Source: Paguma larvata
Lineage: Eukaryota > Chordata > Mammalia > Carnivora > Viverridae
Direction: 5' to 3'
Assembly (NCBI GenBank): GCA_030068075.1
Contig: CM057825.1
Coordinates: 121,137,434 to 121,201,433 of the forward strand
DNA length: 64,000 nucleotides
Shown piece by piece: positions 42,199 to 54,084 of this stretch (within the stretch, counting starts at the first letter, position 1; every line of letters begins with the position of its first letter). Position numbers and translations under genes: made by a program. The notes beneath the pieces are model-generated. The model saw only the letters and a list, made by a program, of their open reading frames with translations. It did no database searches and was not told the origin of the DNA.

Positions 42199-42410
42199 AA
42201 TGAAGAACTGAATCTGCACTCCAGGTCCCCACCCAAACAACCACGGTCCAATTGCTTGACATCCCTGTGCCTAGATTTTGTCATCTGCAAATGAGAGTGA
42301 ACACAGACCCGTCTCTATAGGGATATACATGTGATAAAGCACAGAGCTCCTAAGATGCTTACCATATAGCAAATACTCAAGAAAAGGTTAGCCAATATCG
42401 ATTTCGATAG

Positions 42411-43801
42411 AAGTAGATAAAAGTGAGAAACATTTAGGATTTGGTAATTGATGAGAGGATGAGAAGAGAATGACCCCCCAGGTTTCTGGGTGAAGCAACT
42501 GAGAAGATGCTGTGCCACTAACTGAAATGGATGACCCCATTGGAGAATCAGACTTGTTTGCAACAACATAAAAGTGCTAGCACAAGAGCGAGAGTAGTCC
42601 TATTTCCCTAAGAATGAAAGCAAGATGGGCAAAGAGATGTCAAAGAAATGAAGATGGCGGATTTTCTCAATCTATAAGGGAGAAATGGAATCATCCATGA
42701 GTGTGGGGAATGAAGGAGGAACAGGGAGCGTCAGGCAAAAGTAAGAACAGGTAACACAGTTACGACATTAATGTAAATCTCTCCAAACAAAATCTGAGAC
42801 AACGAGTTGGATGCAGGTAGTTTATGTGACAGTTTGTGTCCAAAAGCAGGAATGAGAGACTAGGGCAGGTGAGATGAGAAAGGAAGGACAGTTGATAAGG
42901 GGTATTATTGAGCTGATTACCGCTAGGGACCACCAGAGAGCATCTTGCTGGGGATCTTCTGAGAAAGTGGGGAGACATCTCAGAATGTCTCCTCCAGAGG
43001 CATTATCCACTGACTCCCATCTCCCATTGGCTGAGGGTCGCCATATTGGTGTTAACTCCCCTGCGTTTCTAGGCTCTGCCTACGTGTGCCCTGAGTGAAT
43101 TGTCACCATTTTGAGAAAAGACCCGAGACAGGAAAGTGGAGAGACACAGTGGGGACTTGAGACAGGCCACTGGCAGTGACCATTCTCTGTAGCTAAAGTC
43201 AGAACTGGGCTGAGTGAAAGTGACACTGGACACCAAGAGCATCTGCTGGAGAAAAAGAAAGAATATACCTCAGATCTTAGAAAAATCGCAAAATGTCATA
43301 AGTACCGTTAGTATCATTTAATACATGATTAGAAGGTGAAAGTAAGTTGGCAAATTGGGGTTTAAATTCATATCAGATGGAGTCCAAAACAAAGACGCTT
43401 TTCCCACCTACCATGTTGCTAGCCTTCAGCAAAAAATTCCATTACAATGAAAATGGCAACAGCATTAATGGGCCAGTTCTCCCAGTACTAATTATCGGAG
43501 TTTTGCTGACTTATTGTTCTCCAGACCAGGACCTAAAAATACTCCTTTCTTGAGAGAGACAGAATCTAAAGAGGAACATGAGAGCCACAGAGAATCCAAA
43601 ATTGGATACCCTTCCAAGTTGAGTCCAATTAATGGGAATTGCATTTCTCAGCCCAATCAAGAAATACTTTACCTCCAGGGATATGTAGCTATTAAAGCTC
43701 CAGGCTTCCAGAGGAAGAATTCCAAAAATTCTATCTGTAATTTGCTTAGCTCAGCATATGCCCAGTGATATGAGGCATTTTTCTGTTTTCCTCATTCCGA
43801 C
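42411..43801. other. unassigned DNA, 1.4 kb
   Basis: No recognised repeat or exon. 42820-43090 has the look of an old LTR or LINE (purine-rich, then 'actgactcccatctcccattggctgagg'), but I cannot name it. Confidence 0.45.
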
Positions 43802-44011
43802 AGATCTTTCTTATTTTTAATTTTTTAATGTTTATTTTTTGAGGGGGGGGGGGCGCAGAGAGGGAGACAAAGACCAAAGCAGGCTCCAGGCTCTGAGCTG
43901 TCAGCACAAAGCCGGATGTGTGGCTCGAACTCATGAACCATGAGACCATGACCTGAGCCAAAGTCGGACACTTAACTGACTGAACCCCCCAAGCGCCCTA
44001 GGTCTTTCTAC
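43802..44011 (-). mobile_element. Can-SINE, younger type, with TSD and G run
   Basis: SINE body about 43814-43999. Probable TSDs agatctttct (43802-43811) and aggtctttct (44000-44009). A G run at 43841-43851 replaces the usual GA tract. Confidence 0.92.
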
Positions 44012-44329
44012 CACTATTTGGCCCTAAAACGGCTTGTCTTGTAGACCTGTCACCTGTATAGAGTTCATCTTCCTATAACTGTGCAGGAAACAGCACAGAG
44101 AGTGGGTATTACAGCTACTGTTGACACCTGGAACTCATAACCTTCAACAGTCTGACTTAGGCCAAGCGTGACCTGCAAAAGAGGGTTCTCGCCCTACTCT
44201 AACTGAGACCTTCCATTGGCGGCTTGAAGCACTTAGATCTGTGCCGAATCTGTGAGAATTCTGAAAAATAGAAAAATGTTCTCTTATGGTTTCTGTATCT
44301 TGCAGGATGAAAGGGAAAGGAAGAGGGGG
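44012..44329. other. unassigned DNA
   Basis: No feature was recognised. Confidence 0.45.
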
Positions 44330-44510
44330 GAGAGAAACTTATTAAATATTTACCCATGCCAGCTACATCCTCATAGATTATTTCATCTAATTCCCACAGG
44401 TTTGTAACAGATCCAAGAAAATTAGGATGAATTTTTAAGGTTCCAACACCCATGCTTAAAGCCAAGATTTGAACTCAGATGGCTGGCTTCAAACCCGGAC
44501 AGCAAATATG
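44330..44510 (-). mobile_element. MIR, diverged
   Basis: 'ctcatagattatttcatctaattcccacagg', then 'agccaagatttgaactcagatggctggcttc'. The expected 'gaggaaactgagg' core is decayed. Confidence 0.65.
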
Positions 44511-44975
44511 GCATCTCAGGTGCCACTTCCTCTTCTGCTCCCAGCCAGACATCGCTAATCAATCAGGTCTTTGATGCCACTGATTTCAGCATCCTTTCCA
44601 TCTCAGTGTCCCACACAGTCCATCACCAGTCAAGTACAGAGTAGTAAGGGCCAACAGATCTCCTTCCCATTTACTGAAGATCTGTAGGCAGAAGGAAGAT
44701 TCTCTTTCTTCAAGGGAGGCCATGTCCATGACTGTCCAGAACAATCTCAAAAGTCATCTTAGGACAACACAGTGGACCCTATGTTCCCACCATGACTTCC
44801 CTTTGATAATAACAAGGATCACTGCATATAGCTATCCTCCTATCCCCTAACAGCAGCCGCAGATAAATATGTTAATGTGTTTTCTCCTTCCAGAAATACT
44901 GCTGTTGGCTTCAACTTAACTGTGCTCACACTGCAGCTGCATTTCAAATCATAATCTCCTATACCATAATAAACT
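44511..44975. other. unassigned DNA
   Basis: No feature was recognised. Confidence 0.45.
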
Positions 44976-45190
44976 CTCCATTTATTTTAAAAAAAAAACT
45001 TAATGTTTATTTTTGAGAGAGAAAGAGGGGGGTGGGTGGGGGAAGAGCAGAAAGACAGGAAGACAGAATCCGAAGCTGGCTCCTGGCTCCGAGCTGTCAG
45101 CACAGTGCCCGACATGGGGCGTGAACCCATGAACCACGAGATCACCACCTGAGCCGAATTTGGACGCTTAACTGACTGAGCCACCCAGAC
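44976..45190 (-). mobile_element. Can-SINE, younger type, inner member of a pair
   Basis: SINE body 44984-45190, 'gaagctggctcctggctccgagctgtcagcac'. Left flank 'ctccattt' at 44976-44983, the likely TSD of the pair. Confidence 0.92.
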
Positions 45191-45414
45191 ACCCCAAATT
45201 TTTTAAGTTTATTTACTTAGTTAGAGAGAGAGAGAGCCAGAGAGAAAGCAGTGGAGGGACAGAGAGAGGGAGAGACAGAATCCCAGGCAGGCTCCTCCCT
45301 GTCAGCGCAGAACCCAACACAGGGCTCAAACTCGCCAACCGTGAGATCATGACCTGAGCTGAGATCAAGAGTCGGGCGCTTAACCGACTTAGCCGCCCAG
45401 GTGCCCCTCCATTT
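45191..45414 (-). mobile_element. Can-SINE, older type, outer member of a pair
   Basis: SINE body 45191-45406 ('cccaggcaggctcctccctgtcagcgcag', 'gagatcaagagtcggg'), followed by 'ctccattt' at 45407-45414. The younger SINE to the left appears to have entered its tail. Confidence 0.92.
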
Positions 45415-46494
45415 GTGAATTTTTATTTCTGCCTCACATATAAGAAGTCGAAGAAAACAGACCACACACTCCCTTCTCCCACTCCTGCACCTGGTGGCAC
45501 AGAATGCGTTTTCAAAGGAGACCTAAGAAATGGGCATTGGCGCTCAGCCTGGCCAAGGCTGAGGGTTTGCGGTGGGCAAAGAGACATTTTGGTGTTACAA
45601 CCTGCAGGAGTTCTCCTTCGCTGTCACTCCACCCCCCTTCCGTGCTCATGATTGATAGTAATCTCTCTAGCCTCCTTTGATGTCAGCAAAACCATTTCGA
45701 TTTGGGCAGGAGCCAGAAGGACCGTGGCTGATTCACCACCTGTTGTCATGTTCCCTCCTTCCTCCAGCCATGAATTTAGAAGAACTCTTTGCAGGGTGGC
45801 AGTGTGTTTGCTACGGCACTGCGGTTGCCCATGTTTGATCTCCTGTTTCTTGCCTGGAGCTTGTATTTCAGACTAGACTAAATTATTTACCACTGGAACA
45901 ATGAAGCCTTGTGCTATTCGAAATATAAACCTGAAATATCGGAGCGATCAGACCTCACCAGCCAACACTAGATATGCTTTGCAGATACAGAGACAGATCA
46001 AAGGATGAAATATAATTATCCAAACACATCAGTTTTTCTCTCCTGACTATGAACTTCAGGAAATAAACAGCAACTTGGGCAAGTGTCTGCCAATTCTCCG
46101 TCCCCTCCCCCCCCCCCCCCCCAGCCATCACAGCCTGGGAAGAGGAAGGTGGCCAGGGGACAGTCCTAGCTCTGGGGCTGACATTAATACTGTCCCAGTT
46201 TCCTTCCTTTATTCTTTCGATGGGCTTTGCATATGGAGAGTCCTTGGTTCAGACTTTGCTCATCACAGTATGTCGTACTTGTTTCCTTCCTTTGTCTTCT
46301 CTACCTCCCTCCCACCAGTCCATGAGCTCCTGGAAGGCAGGAAACCAACTCATGCAGAAGAATGTGCTTATATGGAAGAAGCTACCATTTACTTTCCTTG
46401 GTAGCCTTGACATTGTCTGGCGAGAACCCTTTTTTTTCCCCCCACCTGCTGGGCAACCTGCTTTGGGATGCAGAAAATAAGTGGCTAGTGGCAG
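45415..46494. other. unassigned DNA with a poly-C run
   Basis: No repeat or exon was recognised. A run of about 16 C lies at 46107-46122. Open frames at 45652-45876 and 46075-46480 have no domain. Confidence 0.45.
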
Positions 46495-46750
46495 GCAGTG
46501 TGGGTTAAGTGGGTTGGAGGCTAGGTTTTGGAGAGATGTACTTCTCAGTTTGAGTCCTGGCTCTGCTGCTTTTGCTTTGTGACTTTGAGAACGTTACTTA
46601 ATCTTTCTGATTCCCAATTTCTTCATCAGTAGAAGAAGATTGTTATAAAATTGATCGAGACAACTCATATAAAAGGAATTACTCCCATAAAGAATTCAGC
46701 ATCGTATCTGTACATAAGAGCTCAATAAATGATGGTCACTGTTCTTGTCT
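46495..46750 (+). mobile_element. MIR
   Basis: 'tgtgggttaagtgggttggaggc', 'gagtcctggctctgctgcttttgctttgtgactttgagaacgttacttaatctttctgattccc', 'gtacataagagctcaataaatgatgg': full order present. Confidence 0.9.
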
Positions 46751-47226
46751 GGGAAGACCTGCAAGCCTGTTATGGGTCCAAGAAATACTGTTGGTAGAAG
46801 TTATGAGGACATAATGTTCCCTGGAACAGCTGAGTTCTGTGTAACATGAAGCCTTCCTCTCTCTGACTTTGCCAAAGCCTCTTTTGGAGAATAAAAGTGA
46901 TTCTGTGTAATAAGGAGCAGCATCTAAAAACCAGCAATTCAACCAGCCATTCTGAGTTAATACCCCAGTATATGCCCTTTTCCTCATCTTCTTTCTCTCT
47001 CTGCATAAATGAGCCTAGCAGTTAGGTGAGTCTTAGAATGACTTGAGCCTCTGGGGCCTGAAGTCTGGAAAAGACCCACTTCTGAAAATGCATCTCTGCC
47101 CTTGGGATGCAGAGCATAGACCCACAGCTCCCAAGAATGGCTCTCTGAACCCTGAGGTTGGATGGGTTCTAGGCTCATCTCAGTGGATGTCAGTCTGGGG
47201 GCCTTCCAAAGAGCTCGAGTTAAAAA
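46751..47226. other. unassigned DNA
   Basis: No feature was recognised. Confidence 0.45.
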
Positions 47227-47446
47227 TAATGGAACTCCTGGGCGCCTGGGTGGCTCAGTTGGTTGAGTGTCTGACTCTTGATTTCAACCCAATACATGAT
47301 CTCATGATTCGTGAGATCGAGCCCTGCATCAGGCTTTGTGCTGGCAGCACAGAGCCTGCCTGGGATTCTCTGTCTGCCCCTCCCCACCCCCCATGCTCTC
47401 TCTCTCAAAATAAATAAATAAACATTAAAAAAGTAATGGAACTCCT
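47227..47446 (+). mobile_element. Can-SINE, older type, with exact TSD
   Basis: SINE body 47240-47433. Exact 13 bp TSDs 'taatggaactcct' at 47227-47239 and 47434-47446. Body 'tcttgatttcaacccaatac' with a mutated box between the arms. Confidence 0.95.
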
Positions 47447-48711
47447 AACTTTTGCACATCTTCTAAGGAACGAAGTCTGTCTTTCTATGTGACCTGTCCC
47501 TCCCTCCCTTCCAATCCAGATAAAGACCAGGCCCCTTTAATCTGCTCATCTAACCCAAAGTAGCCCTCCCTACATGAAATTTATTACCATATTTTCATGA
47601 TTCTAAGATATTCCATTTGTAAGACACGTCACTGATCTGATCGCTCCTTCCCGGGGAGAAAAAAAAAAAAACCCACAAAAATAAATGTACACATCAATTG
47701 TCAGTTGTGCTTTGAGAAATGTTAAAATGTAGAAAGATGCGTAACTTGGAATAGAAGAAAAATCAGTCATGTTAACTTTACGGGCACTTGCTGCTACAGA
47801 AATGCTAGAACTGTCAGTGGATTAGGAAACGCAGCAGTGGCTGTGCCCTAGCAGAGTTCCCAGACCCCCGCCCCCCGCCCGGTCTATCTCTGTCCCACCG
47901 TCCTCACGAACCCTGCACCTAGCCTCCAGAAAGAGCTTCTGCTTAACCAGCGATGGCACACACATCCACATTCTCTGTCTCCTGCGACTCCAACCTCTCT
48001 CTCTGCAGTTAGGCAAGTTTTTTTGTTTGTTTGTTTTTTTTTTCTCCTGCAGAAAATCAGATGGGACCATAGGAGACTCTCCGGTGGGTGATTAAGACAC
48101 AATATCAGGTAACAGGAACATGAGTGCTTTGCAAACCTCCTTGGAAGTTTGCTGGAGAAGACTAGATGAAGACAAAGGGGGATGATATTCACCATATGAA
48201 GTTCTGCGTGGACATCGCATGCCTCTTATTTATTTCTTTGGTCCAAAATCAGATTTATTTCCTAGGTTAGAAAGACCCTCTTTCTAATTTCATTGATTCC
48301 AAAGAATAAATGTCAAGACCATGCCAGCGAGTGAGTGGAGAGTGTCTGATAATGACCTTGGGGGCAACTAACCCACCCACTTCAGTGCCCCCTGGCAAAG
48401 GGGAGTGTTAGTCCACATCAGATGGAGAGTGGGAAGGGAGAAGAGCCGTGGAGGCCACAAAGCATAAAAGGGAGGGAACGGTGTAAGAGGCCACTCCTGG
48501 TAGGAGGGAACGTTGCTCCACGAGTCTTTCCCTCCTCTGTCCTATTGGGTCTACAAAGGTACACAGAGCTTCTGTATTGTCATACATAATCCCGCCTCCC
48601 GGAGCACCATTGGACTGGAGCTGATCACGTGATTAAAACATGGCCAATCAGATTCTCCCTAATAGAATTCAGAATCCAATCAAGCAGCAGCCTTTCAGCC
48701 TCTCTCTGTGG
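47447..48711. other. unassigned DNA, 1.3 kb
   Basis: No repeat or exon was recognised. A-rich at 47660-47690, T/G-rich at 48018-48042. Confidence 0.45.
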
Positions 48712-48920
48712 TTAGCTAAGAGCACCAGATATAAAGGCAGACACCTGAGGCCACCTCCACCACTTTCTAGCTGCCCTTAGGTGAGTTGCTTGACCGCTGA
48801 ATCGCTCAGTTCTCTCCCTTGAGAACGCCTAAGGGAAATGACAGCACCTACACCTTCTAGATGCTTAGCGCATCGTTGGCATGTAAAAAGTGCTCGGTAA
48901 ATACTAACATTGTTATTTCA
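48712..48920 (+). mobile_element. MIR
   Basis: 'ttagctaagagcaccagatataaaggcag', 'ccaccactttctagctgcccttaggtgagttgcttgaccg', 'gatgcttagcgcatcgttggcatgtaaaaagtgctcggtaaatac'. Confidence 0.82.
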
Positions 48921-48924
48921 GTTT

Positions 48925-49205
48925 TCTATGGTTGCCAACAAGTTATCACAAACTTAGTGGCTTAACGTAACACAAATTACCCTTCCAGAGGTCAGAAATC
49001 CAAGACAGGTCTCAGCCTGTGATTATGCAATTACATAGAGCCAGGCTAATCTCCCTACTTCAGGGTCAGGTGACTGGCAACCTTAATTCAATTAGCAATC
49101 TTAATACTCCTTTGCCACAAAATGTACTACATTCCCGGGTTGGGGAGACTGAGATATGGACCTCTCTAGGTGAGCGTTATTCTTCCTACCACAATACTAC
49201 AAGGT
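48925..49205 (-). mobile_element. MLT1/MaLR-like LTR
   Basis: 'cagttttctatggttgccaacaagttatcacaaacttagtggcttaacg', 'ccagaggtcagaaatccaagacaggtctcagcc'. It diverges after about 49050. Confidence 0.75.
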
Positions 49206-49904
49206 GGGAGACGTGATGGAAAGGAAGCAGTTCTACAGGAGAGAAGACAGGCGGGACATGTAGAGTCTTGGGGCCTTCCCAGTTCCCAAAATTCTCCCCC
49301 TCTCTCTCTCCCTCTCTCTCTCTCTCTCTTTTTTCTTAAGCTGGCTCCAGCCAGCTTAAGTGAGTTGCTAATACGTAACCACTGGAATCTTGATAAAATG
49401 GAAATGTTCCCAGTAACAGTGTTCTTAGCACAACTATTCAGTCCTGTCACAGTGACCACGGACACAAAGACACTACTACTACCAGTATATGCCAACTCTT
49501 CACTCTTCATGTATGTAGTGTGCCACTGAAACACGGGCCACAGTTGGGATTTCTTGGTATTTGGTCCCTGGTTGATGGGCGTGTTTCCTTTTTTAGGTAC
49601 AAAACACTCATCTAAAGATGACCCGGGCCTTTTAAGTCAGTCAGTGGCATCTAGATACATGAAATCACATCGCTCACTGATAACATGTTGTAGGATTTTA
49701 GGTGAGTCGAGTCCACATTAGTATGTTTTCTTTGTCCAGAAATGCAATCGCCCCTTGAAAGGTGTGCTCCGGCTTCCTCTCCCGCCTCCTCTAAGCTGCC
49801 ATGGTCTCAGCGCTATTACGTGAAAGATGAAGACTTCCAGATGCAGGGTTTCTGGAGCACTGGCCTTGCGCTGGGTGACTGCCCTTGGAATTGGATTATG
49901 GAAA
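49206..49904. other. unassigned DNA with (CT)n
   Basis: A pyrimidine tract at 49297-49330 sits in DNA with no SINE landmark around it. Nothing else was recognised. Confidence 0.45.
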
Positions 49905-50105
49905 GACCTGAGGAAGCATGCATTTGCATCCTAACTGTGGCTCTTAGGAGCCTTGGGACCCCAGGCAAGCTACTGAGCCTCTCTTAGCCTCCATATCCTC
50001 CTTGTATAAAATAGAGACAGTGTTTCCCACTCCAAGGATTGTTCTGGAAATCAAATGAGAAGGCTGTGCCTGACCCAAGTCTGCATGCACAGCAAATGCT
50101 CAAAA
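49905..50105 (+). mobile_element. MIR, diverged
   Basis: 'tgcatcctaactgtggctcttagg', 'gggaccccaggcaagctactgagcctctcttagcctccatatcctccttg', 'caaggattgttctggaaatcaaatgagaaggc'. Confidence 0.72.
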
Positions 50106-51086
50106 GGGGCAGCTTCCACTCCCTTTATTTGGTTGAACCAGGACTCAAAAGCACACCTCAGGTGTTCCCTTTTCTCACGCCACCAGGAAGAGAACTAAAA
50201 ATAAGAACTAAAAATAAGTTAAAGAAGTACAATACATTGTTTTCCTTTCGTTGATCCTTTTTTTTTTTTTTCTTAAAGAGAAGTAAGCCTTTATTTCCTC
50301 GTTCCCAAATAAAGCTGGCTGGACTGGTTGCTTTTTGGCGATCCTGTGGTTCTTCTTGAGTCCATGAGTGAAGGCAGGGAGTAGGAGGAAACCAGGAAAC
50401 CAGAGACCCGAGCACCGTATTTATATAGAGTAACGTGAATAAGTCTCAGACGCCTAACACAAGGGAAGAAGGGCAAGAAACGGGATGGGATTTATAGCAT
50501 AATACCATTTATGTAAATTCAAAACATGCATACACAAACGCCATATTTTTTTCAAGGGTACAGGTATAATTTAAATGTGTATAAAATATGGAAAGTGGCT
50601 TGAAGGATATATGCTACGTACACTAGTGCGGGTACCTGGTAGAGGAAAAATAGGAAATAAATATGAAAAGAAAGGAGGTTCCTACCACTGGAGGATAATT
50701 AGAACATGCCATGAAATGGGAGAGTATGCCATTTCCTCTCTCTATATGAATGTTTTATATTCGTATATATGTGAATCCTTAGTAGGATACATATGAATTA
50801 TTATAAAACCAAGATCTAAATGATGACCAAATACAGACCTATCGGCTAGGTCTCCAATTCCATTATTCCCTTCCGTGGTCTTCCCTGAACTCATTAAGTT
50901 AGGAAAGCTCTGAATCTGCTCTGTGATTCATACTCAGAGAATTTCTTGGGTGATATCATTAAAAGTATAATAGTTGTAGGGTTTCCCTGTGAATGGAAGA
51001 GTACGTACTGGTGACAGAATTGTCATTTGTCTCCACCACTGAGAAGGTTTAAAAAGCCATGGGCTCTGAGAGTAACAGTGACCCAG
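50106..51086. other. unassigned DNA
   Basis: No repeat or exon was recognised. A tandem 'agaactaaaaata' pair lies at 50190-50216, and a T run at 50258-50271. Confidence 0.45.
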
Positions 51087-51087
51087 G

Positions 51088-51296
51088 GGGGCACCTGGGT
51101 GGCTGAGTTGGTTAAGTTCTGACTTTGGCTTGGGTCATGATCTCACGGTTTGTGAGTTCGAGCCCCGCATCAGGCTCTGTGCTGACAGCTCAGAGCCTGG
51201 AGTCTGCTTCGGATTCTGTGTCTCCCTCTCTCTCTCCCCCTCCCCTGCTTGGACTCTCTCTTTCTCTCTCAAAAATAAATAAACGTTAAAAAAATT
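51088..51296 (+). mobile_element. Can-SINE, younger type
   Basis: Sense SINE with well-kept B box ('gtgagttcgagcccc'), body 'ctgacagctcagagcctggagtctgcttcgg', tail 'aaaaataaataaacgttaaa'. No clear TSD. Confidence 0.94.
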
Positions 51297-51539
51297 AGTT
51301 TTGTTTAAAGAAAAGGACATGGTCTTCAACGGCCTGGACTCTGTTTTATCAGCCAACTACTCCTTTTGTACAATGACAACAACGATTTAGTTTGTCCAAA
51401 TGATCCTTTCTCTCTCTGTTAATCTGCTGTGCTTTTCTGAACATTTTCCTAGAGATTAGCATTGATGCTCAGGGTTCCTTGGAGGGAACCAGCAATGTGG
51501 CAAAAAACCTCCTAAGATGCCTACCAGTGCTCTTCTCCT
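51297..51539. other. unassigned DNA
   Basis: No feature was recognised. Confidence 0.45.
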
Positions 51540-51730
51540 ACTGATCTAATTAAAGATCATGATGCCTAATATAATTAGTTCAGTCGGCCTTTCTGTCTGG
51601 ATAGTTCTTACACTTTTAGACGTGTAAGCACCAGAGCTAAACTGCTCTGGGCTAATGAATTGCAATGCTGAAAGCAATGGCTTTCAGGGTATAAATATGT
51701 GACTCAACTAGGACATTAATTACAGGATTT
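51540..51730. other. candidate conserved non-coding stretch
   Basis: Repeat-free with dense homeodomain-type TAAT/ATTA words ('tgatctaattaaagatcatgatg', 'cctaatataattag', 'gggctaatgaattgcaatg', 'gacattaattacagg'). It resembles developmental enhancers in composition. Inference only. Confidence 0.3.
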
Positions 51731-52777
51731 CCTTCTCCCCCCCCCCAAGCAAATGATACTTATTTTCCTCCTAGACTTTTTTCATCCAGAGGCCAAGCAC
51801 CTAGTGCCGTTTTGTGGAACATGCTTTAAATTCTTGAGCTAATGAACTGTCCAGAGCATGGGGGGGCATGACTTAATTCTTTAGTTCGGGTGGTATGTAG
51901 CCTTTTGTTTTATGGTACGAGAGATAAAAGGGATACATGGACAAATGTAAAGATCTTAAGAAAGCCAACGGATACAAGTATACTTCAGTATACAAGTATA
52001 TTTTCTTAAGAAAGCCCAAGTATATAAGATCTGAATCACGTGTCAAGGAATGACTTTGTGGAGAGAAGAATGAGATCAGGAAGGCTATTCAGAGGTTTGA
52101 AGAGTTGGTGACATCAAGACTAGGGAGATTTTCCAGTTTCTCAATTAAGTATGAAGTAAGGTCATCAGATGGAAGAAGCCATGGGTCAAGGACAATGACA
52201 ATAATAACAATAATCATATTATACACAGCCAACAGTCATTAAGTTCATCCCATGCGGCTGATATTACTTTAATCATTTTTGATGTATTATCTCTTAGTCT
52301 TCACCACAACTTTGTTGAGGCTAGACTGGATCTTGGAAAGCAAGCACGTAAGCTCAGTAGAAACACATATGAGATGTAAAACCAGTATCCGGGAGTTTTC
52401 TGTCTGGTGTTTTTAGTGGCTCAGGTGTAGCACAGAGAGCGCAGATGGCTTACCGGATCTAGGGTTGGGTTTTGCCAAGCAAAGGTGGTGTGGAGAGAAA
52501 ATGGGTCAAGGATATTGTGTAAATGGGCACTTGGAAGCAGGCAGTTGCAGGTGATGGGTCATGAGATCAGGGATAGGAACGAGAGAGTAAAGTAGTGGTG
52601 GGGCGGTGGGGGGGGGGTGGTGGTGCAAATGAATGTGGTGGTGTGAATGGCCCGGAGCCACAGAGAGGTTGAGGAGTTACTGTGCAAGAGGCAGTGGTCT
52701 TCAAGCTGGAAGAATCGGAGTTTGTGGTCACGGAATCAGAAGCTGGCATCTGTGATGTCCTCAGATGGGGCAGTGCT
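51731..52777. other. mostly unassigned DNA with a weak MIR
   Basis: 52190-52340 is a possible antisense MIR ('attatctcttagtcttcaccacaactttgttgagg'). A GGTGG-rich tract lies at 52595-52625. The rest is unassigned. Confidence 0.45.
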
Positions 52778-53032
52778 CAGTGATGATGAGTTCTTTTCTT
52801 TTTAAGTTTATTTATTTTGAGAGAGAGTGAGAGAGCACAAGTGGGGGAGGAACAGAGAGAGAGGGAGAGAGAGAGAGAGAGAGAGAGAAATCCCAAGCAG
52901 GCTCCGCACTGTCAGTGCAGAGCCCAGTGCAGGGCTCAAACTCACGAACCATGAGATCATGACCTGAGCTGAGATCAAGAGTGGGACGCTTCACCAACTG
53001 AGCCCCCAGGCGCCCCAGTGATAGCGACTTCT
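52778..53032 (-). mobile_element. Can-SINE, older type, with TSD and GA run
   Basis: SINE body 52795-53015. TSDs about 52778-52794 and 53016-53032 (cagtgatgatgagttct / cagtgatagcgacttct). GA run 52862-52888. Older-type body 'cccaagcaggctccgcactgtcagtgcag'. Confidence 0.92.
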
Positions 53033-54084
53033 AAGGTGTATCTCTGAGGTGGTAAAGAGGAGGTGAAAGAATAGACATGGTCACATTCATGTTCGGGAAG
53101 GTGAGCAGGAAGCCAGGGGCAAGGCTGGAGGTGGGGAGAGGGTTGGAAAGTTCTGGAGAGGGAGAGATGGTGGTACCTTGACTAGGTACCAGTGAGAGTG
53201 CCGGCAAGGAGGCAGGTGGACCGTGGAGATATTTAGCAGGTAGAAGGGTGGATAAACAGTATGCGTTTGACTGAGCAGGGAGTCAGGGGAAGGGATGAAG
53301 CAAAGTGATCCCCAGATTCTAAGTCCTGGTTTTGACAACTGGATGAAAGTAGATTGGGTTTCATCATAAAAAAAAAAAAAAAAAGAAAAGAAAGGACTGC
53401 AAAGAGAAAAACAATGAATCCAGAGTAAACACAAAGGGCTGGAGATACTTTAAAAGGTTTAAGATAAACCGAGATTTCTCTTACATAGAGACAGGACCCT
53501 TGGATGTGGCTTTCAGTGCTGCATCTCCTGGAAGGAAAGGTTTGCACGGGCCTCAGTTACTAACGAACTCAAATAGGCTCTGTGGGAGGAGAGAGTGCAG
53601 AAAACGAGAAGGTGAACGCAGAAGTTGGGGAAGGCATTACCAGGACTGCAGTAAGACCCAGAAGAGCTAGAAATAACTGAAGTGGTGCTTCCAGGTCGGG
53701 CCGAATGGTCTGCTGAGCCCGAGTATGAACAGCGGCAGGCAAAACTACAAACATCTTTCTCGGAACTGCGGCCATCTTTGTTGCCAGTGCTGCGTGTCCC
53801 CATGTTGGATCATCTTGGAAGAAGAAAACCCTCAGGATTTTCTCAGTTCCCGTATCTTTAGAGCAGCCTGAAAGGTCTCCCTGAGTCGCAGATAAGAGAA
53901 CCCCACTCACAGGACAGGAAACAGAGCATAAGACTGCAATGGAATCATGATGGTTGCCTTTGACTGATCCTAAAGAAAATATGAGGGACGAGACTTCAAG
54001 AAGGGTGGGGGTGGGGACCAGGACAACTCCTGAATCCCAGCAGCAGGCCTTCACTCTGCAGCTTGGCCTATCCTACTACTTATT
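53033..54084. other. unassigned DNA
   Basis: No repeat or exon was recognised. A-run 53368-53384. A 161-codon minus frame at 53569-54054 has no domain. Confidence 0.45.

Larger units (their letters stand above)
41435..42410 (+). mobile_element. MIR interrupted by two SINEs
   Basis: The MIR 5' end 'gtggttaagagcatgagccctgt' lies at 41439-41460. The element resumes after the insertions with 'agctctgtaatgaagaactgaatctgc' (from 42191), 'gattttgtcatctgcaaatgagagtg' and 'gctcctaagatgcttaccatatagcaaatactcaag'. Confidence 0.88.

Noticed and set aside
46075..46480. Proline-rich start of an open frame at the poly-C run
   Set aside because: The PPPPP run is just the translation of a C homopolymer. No other support.
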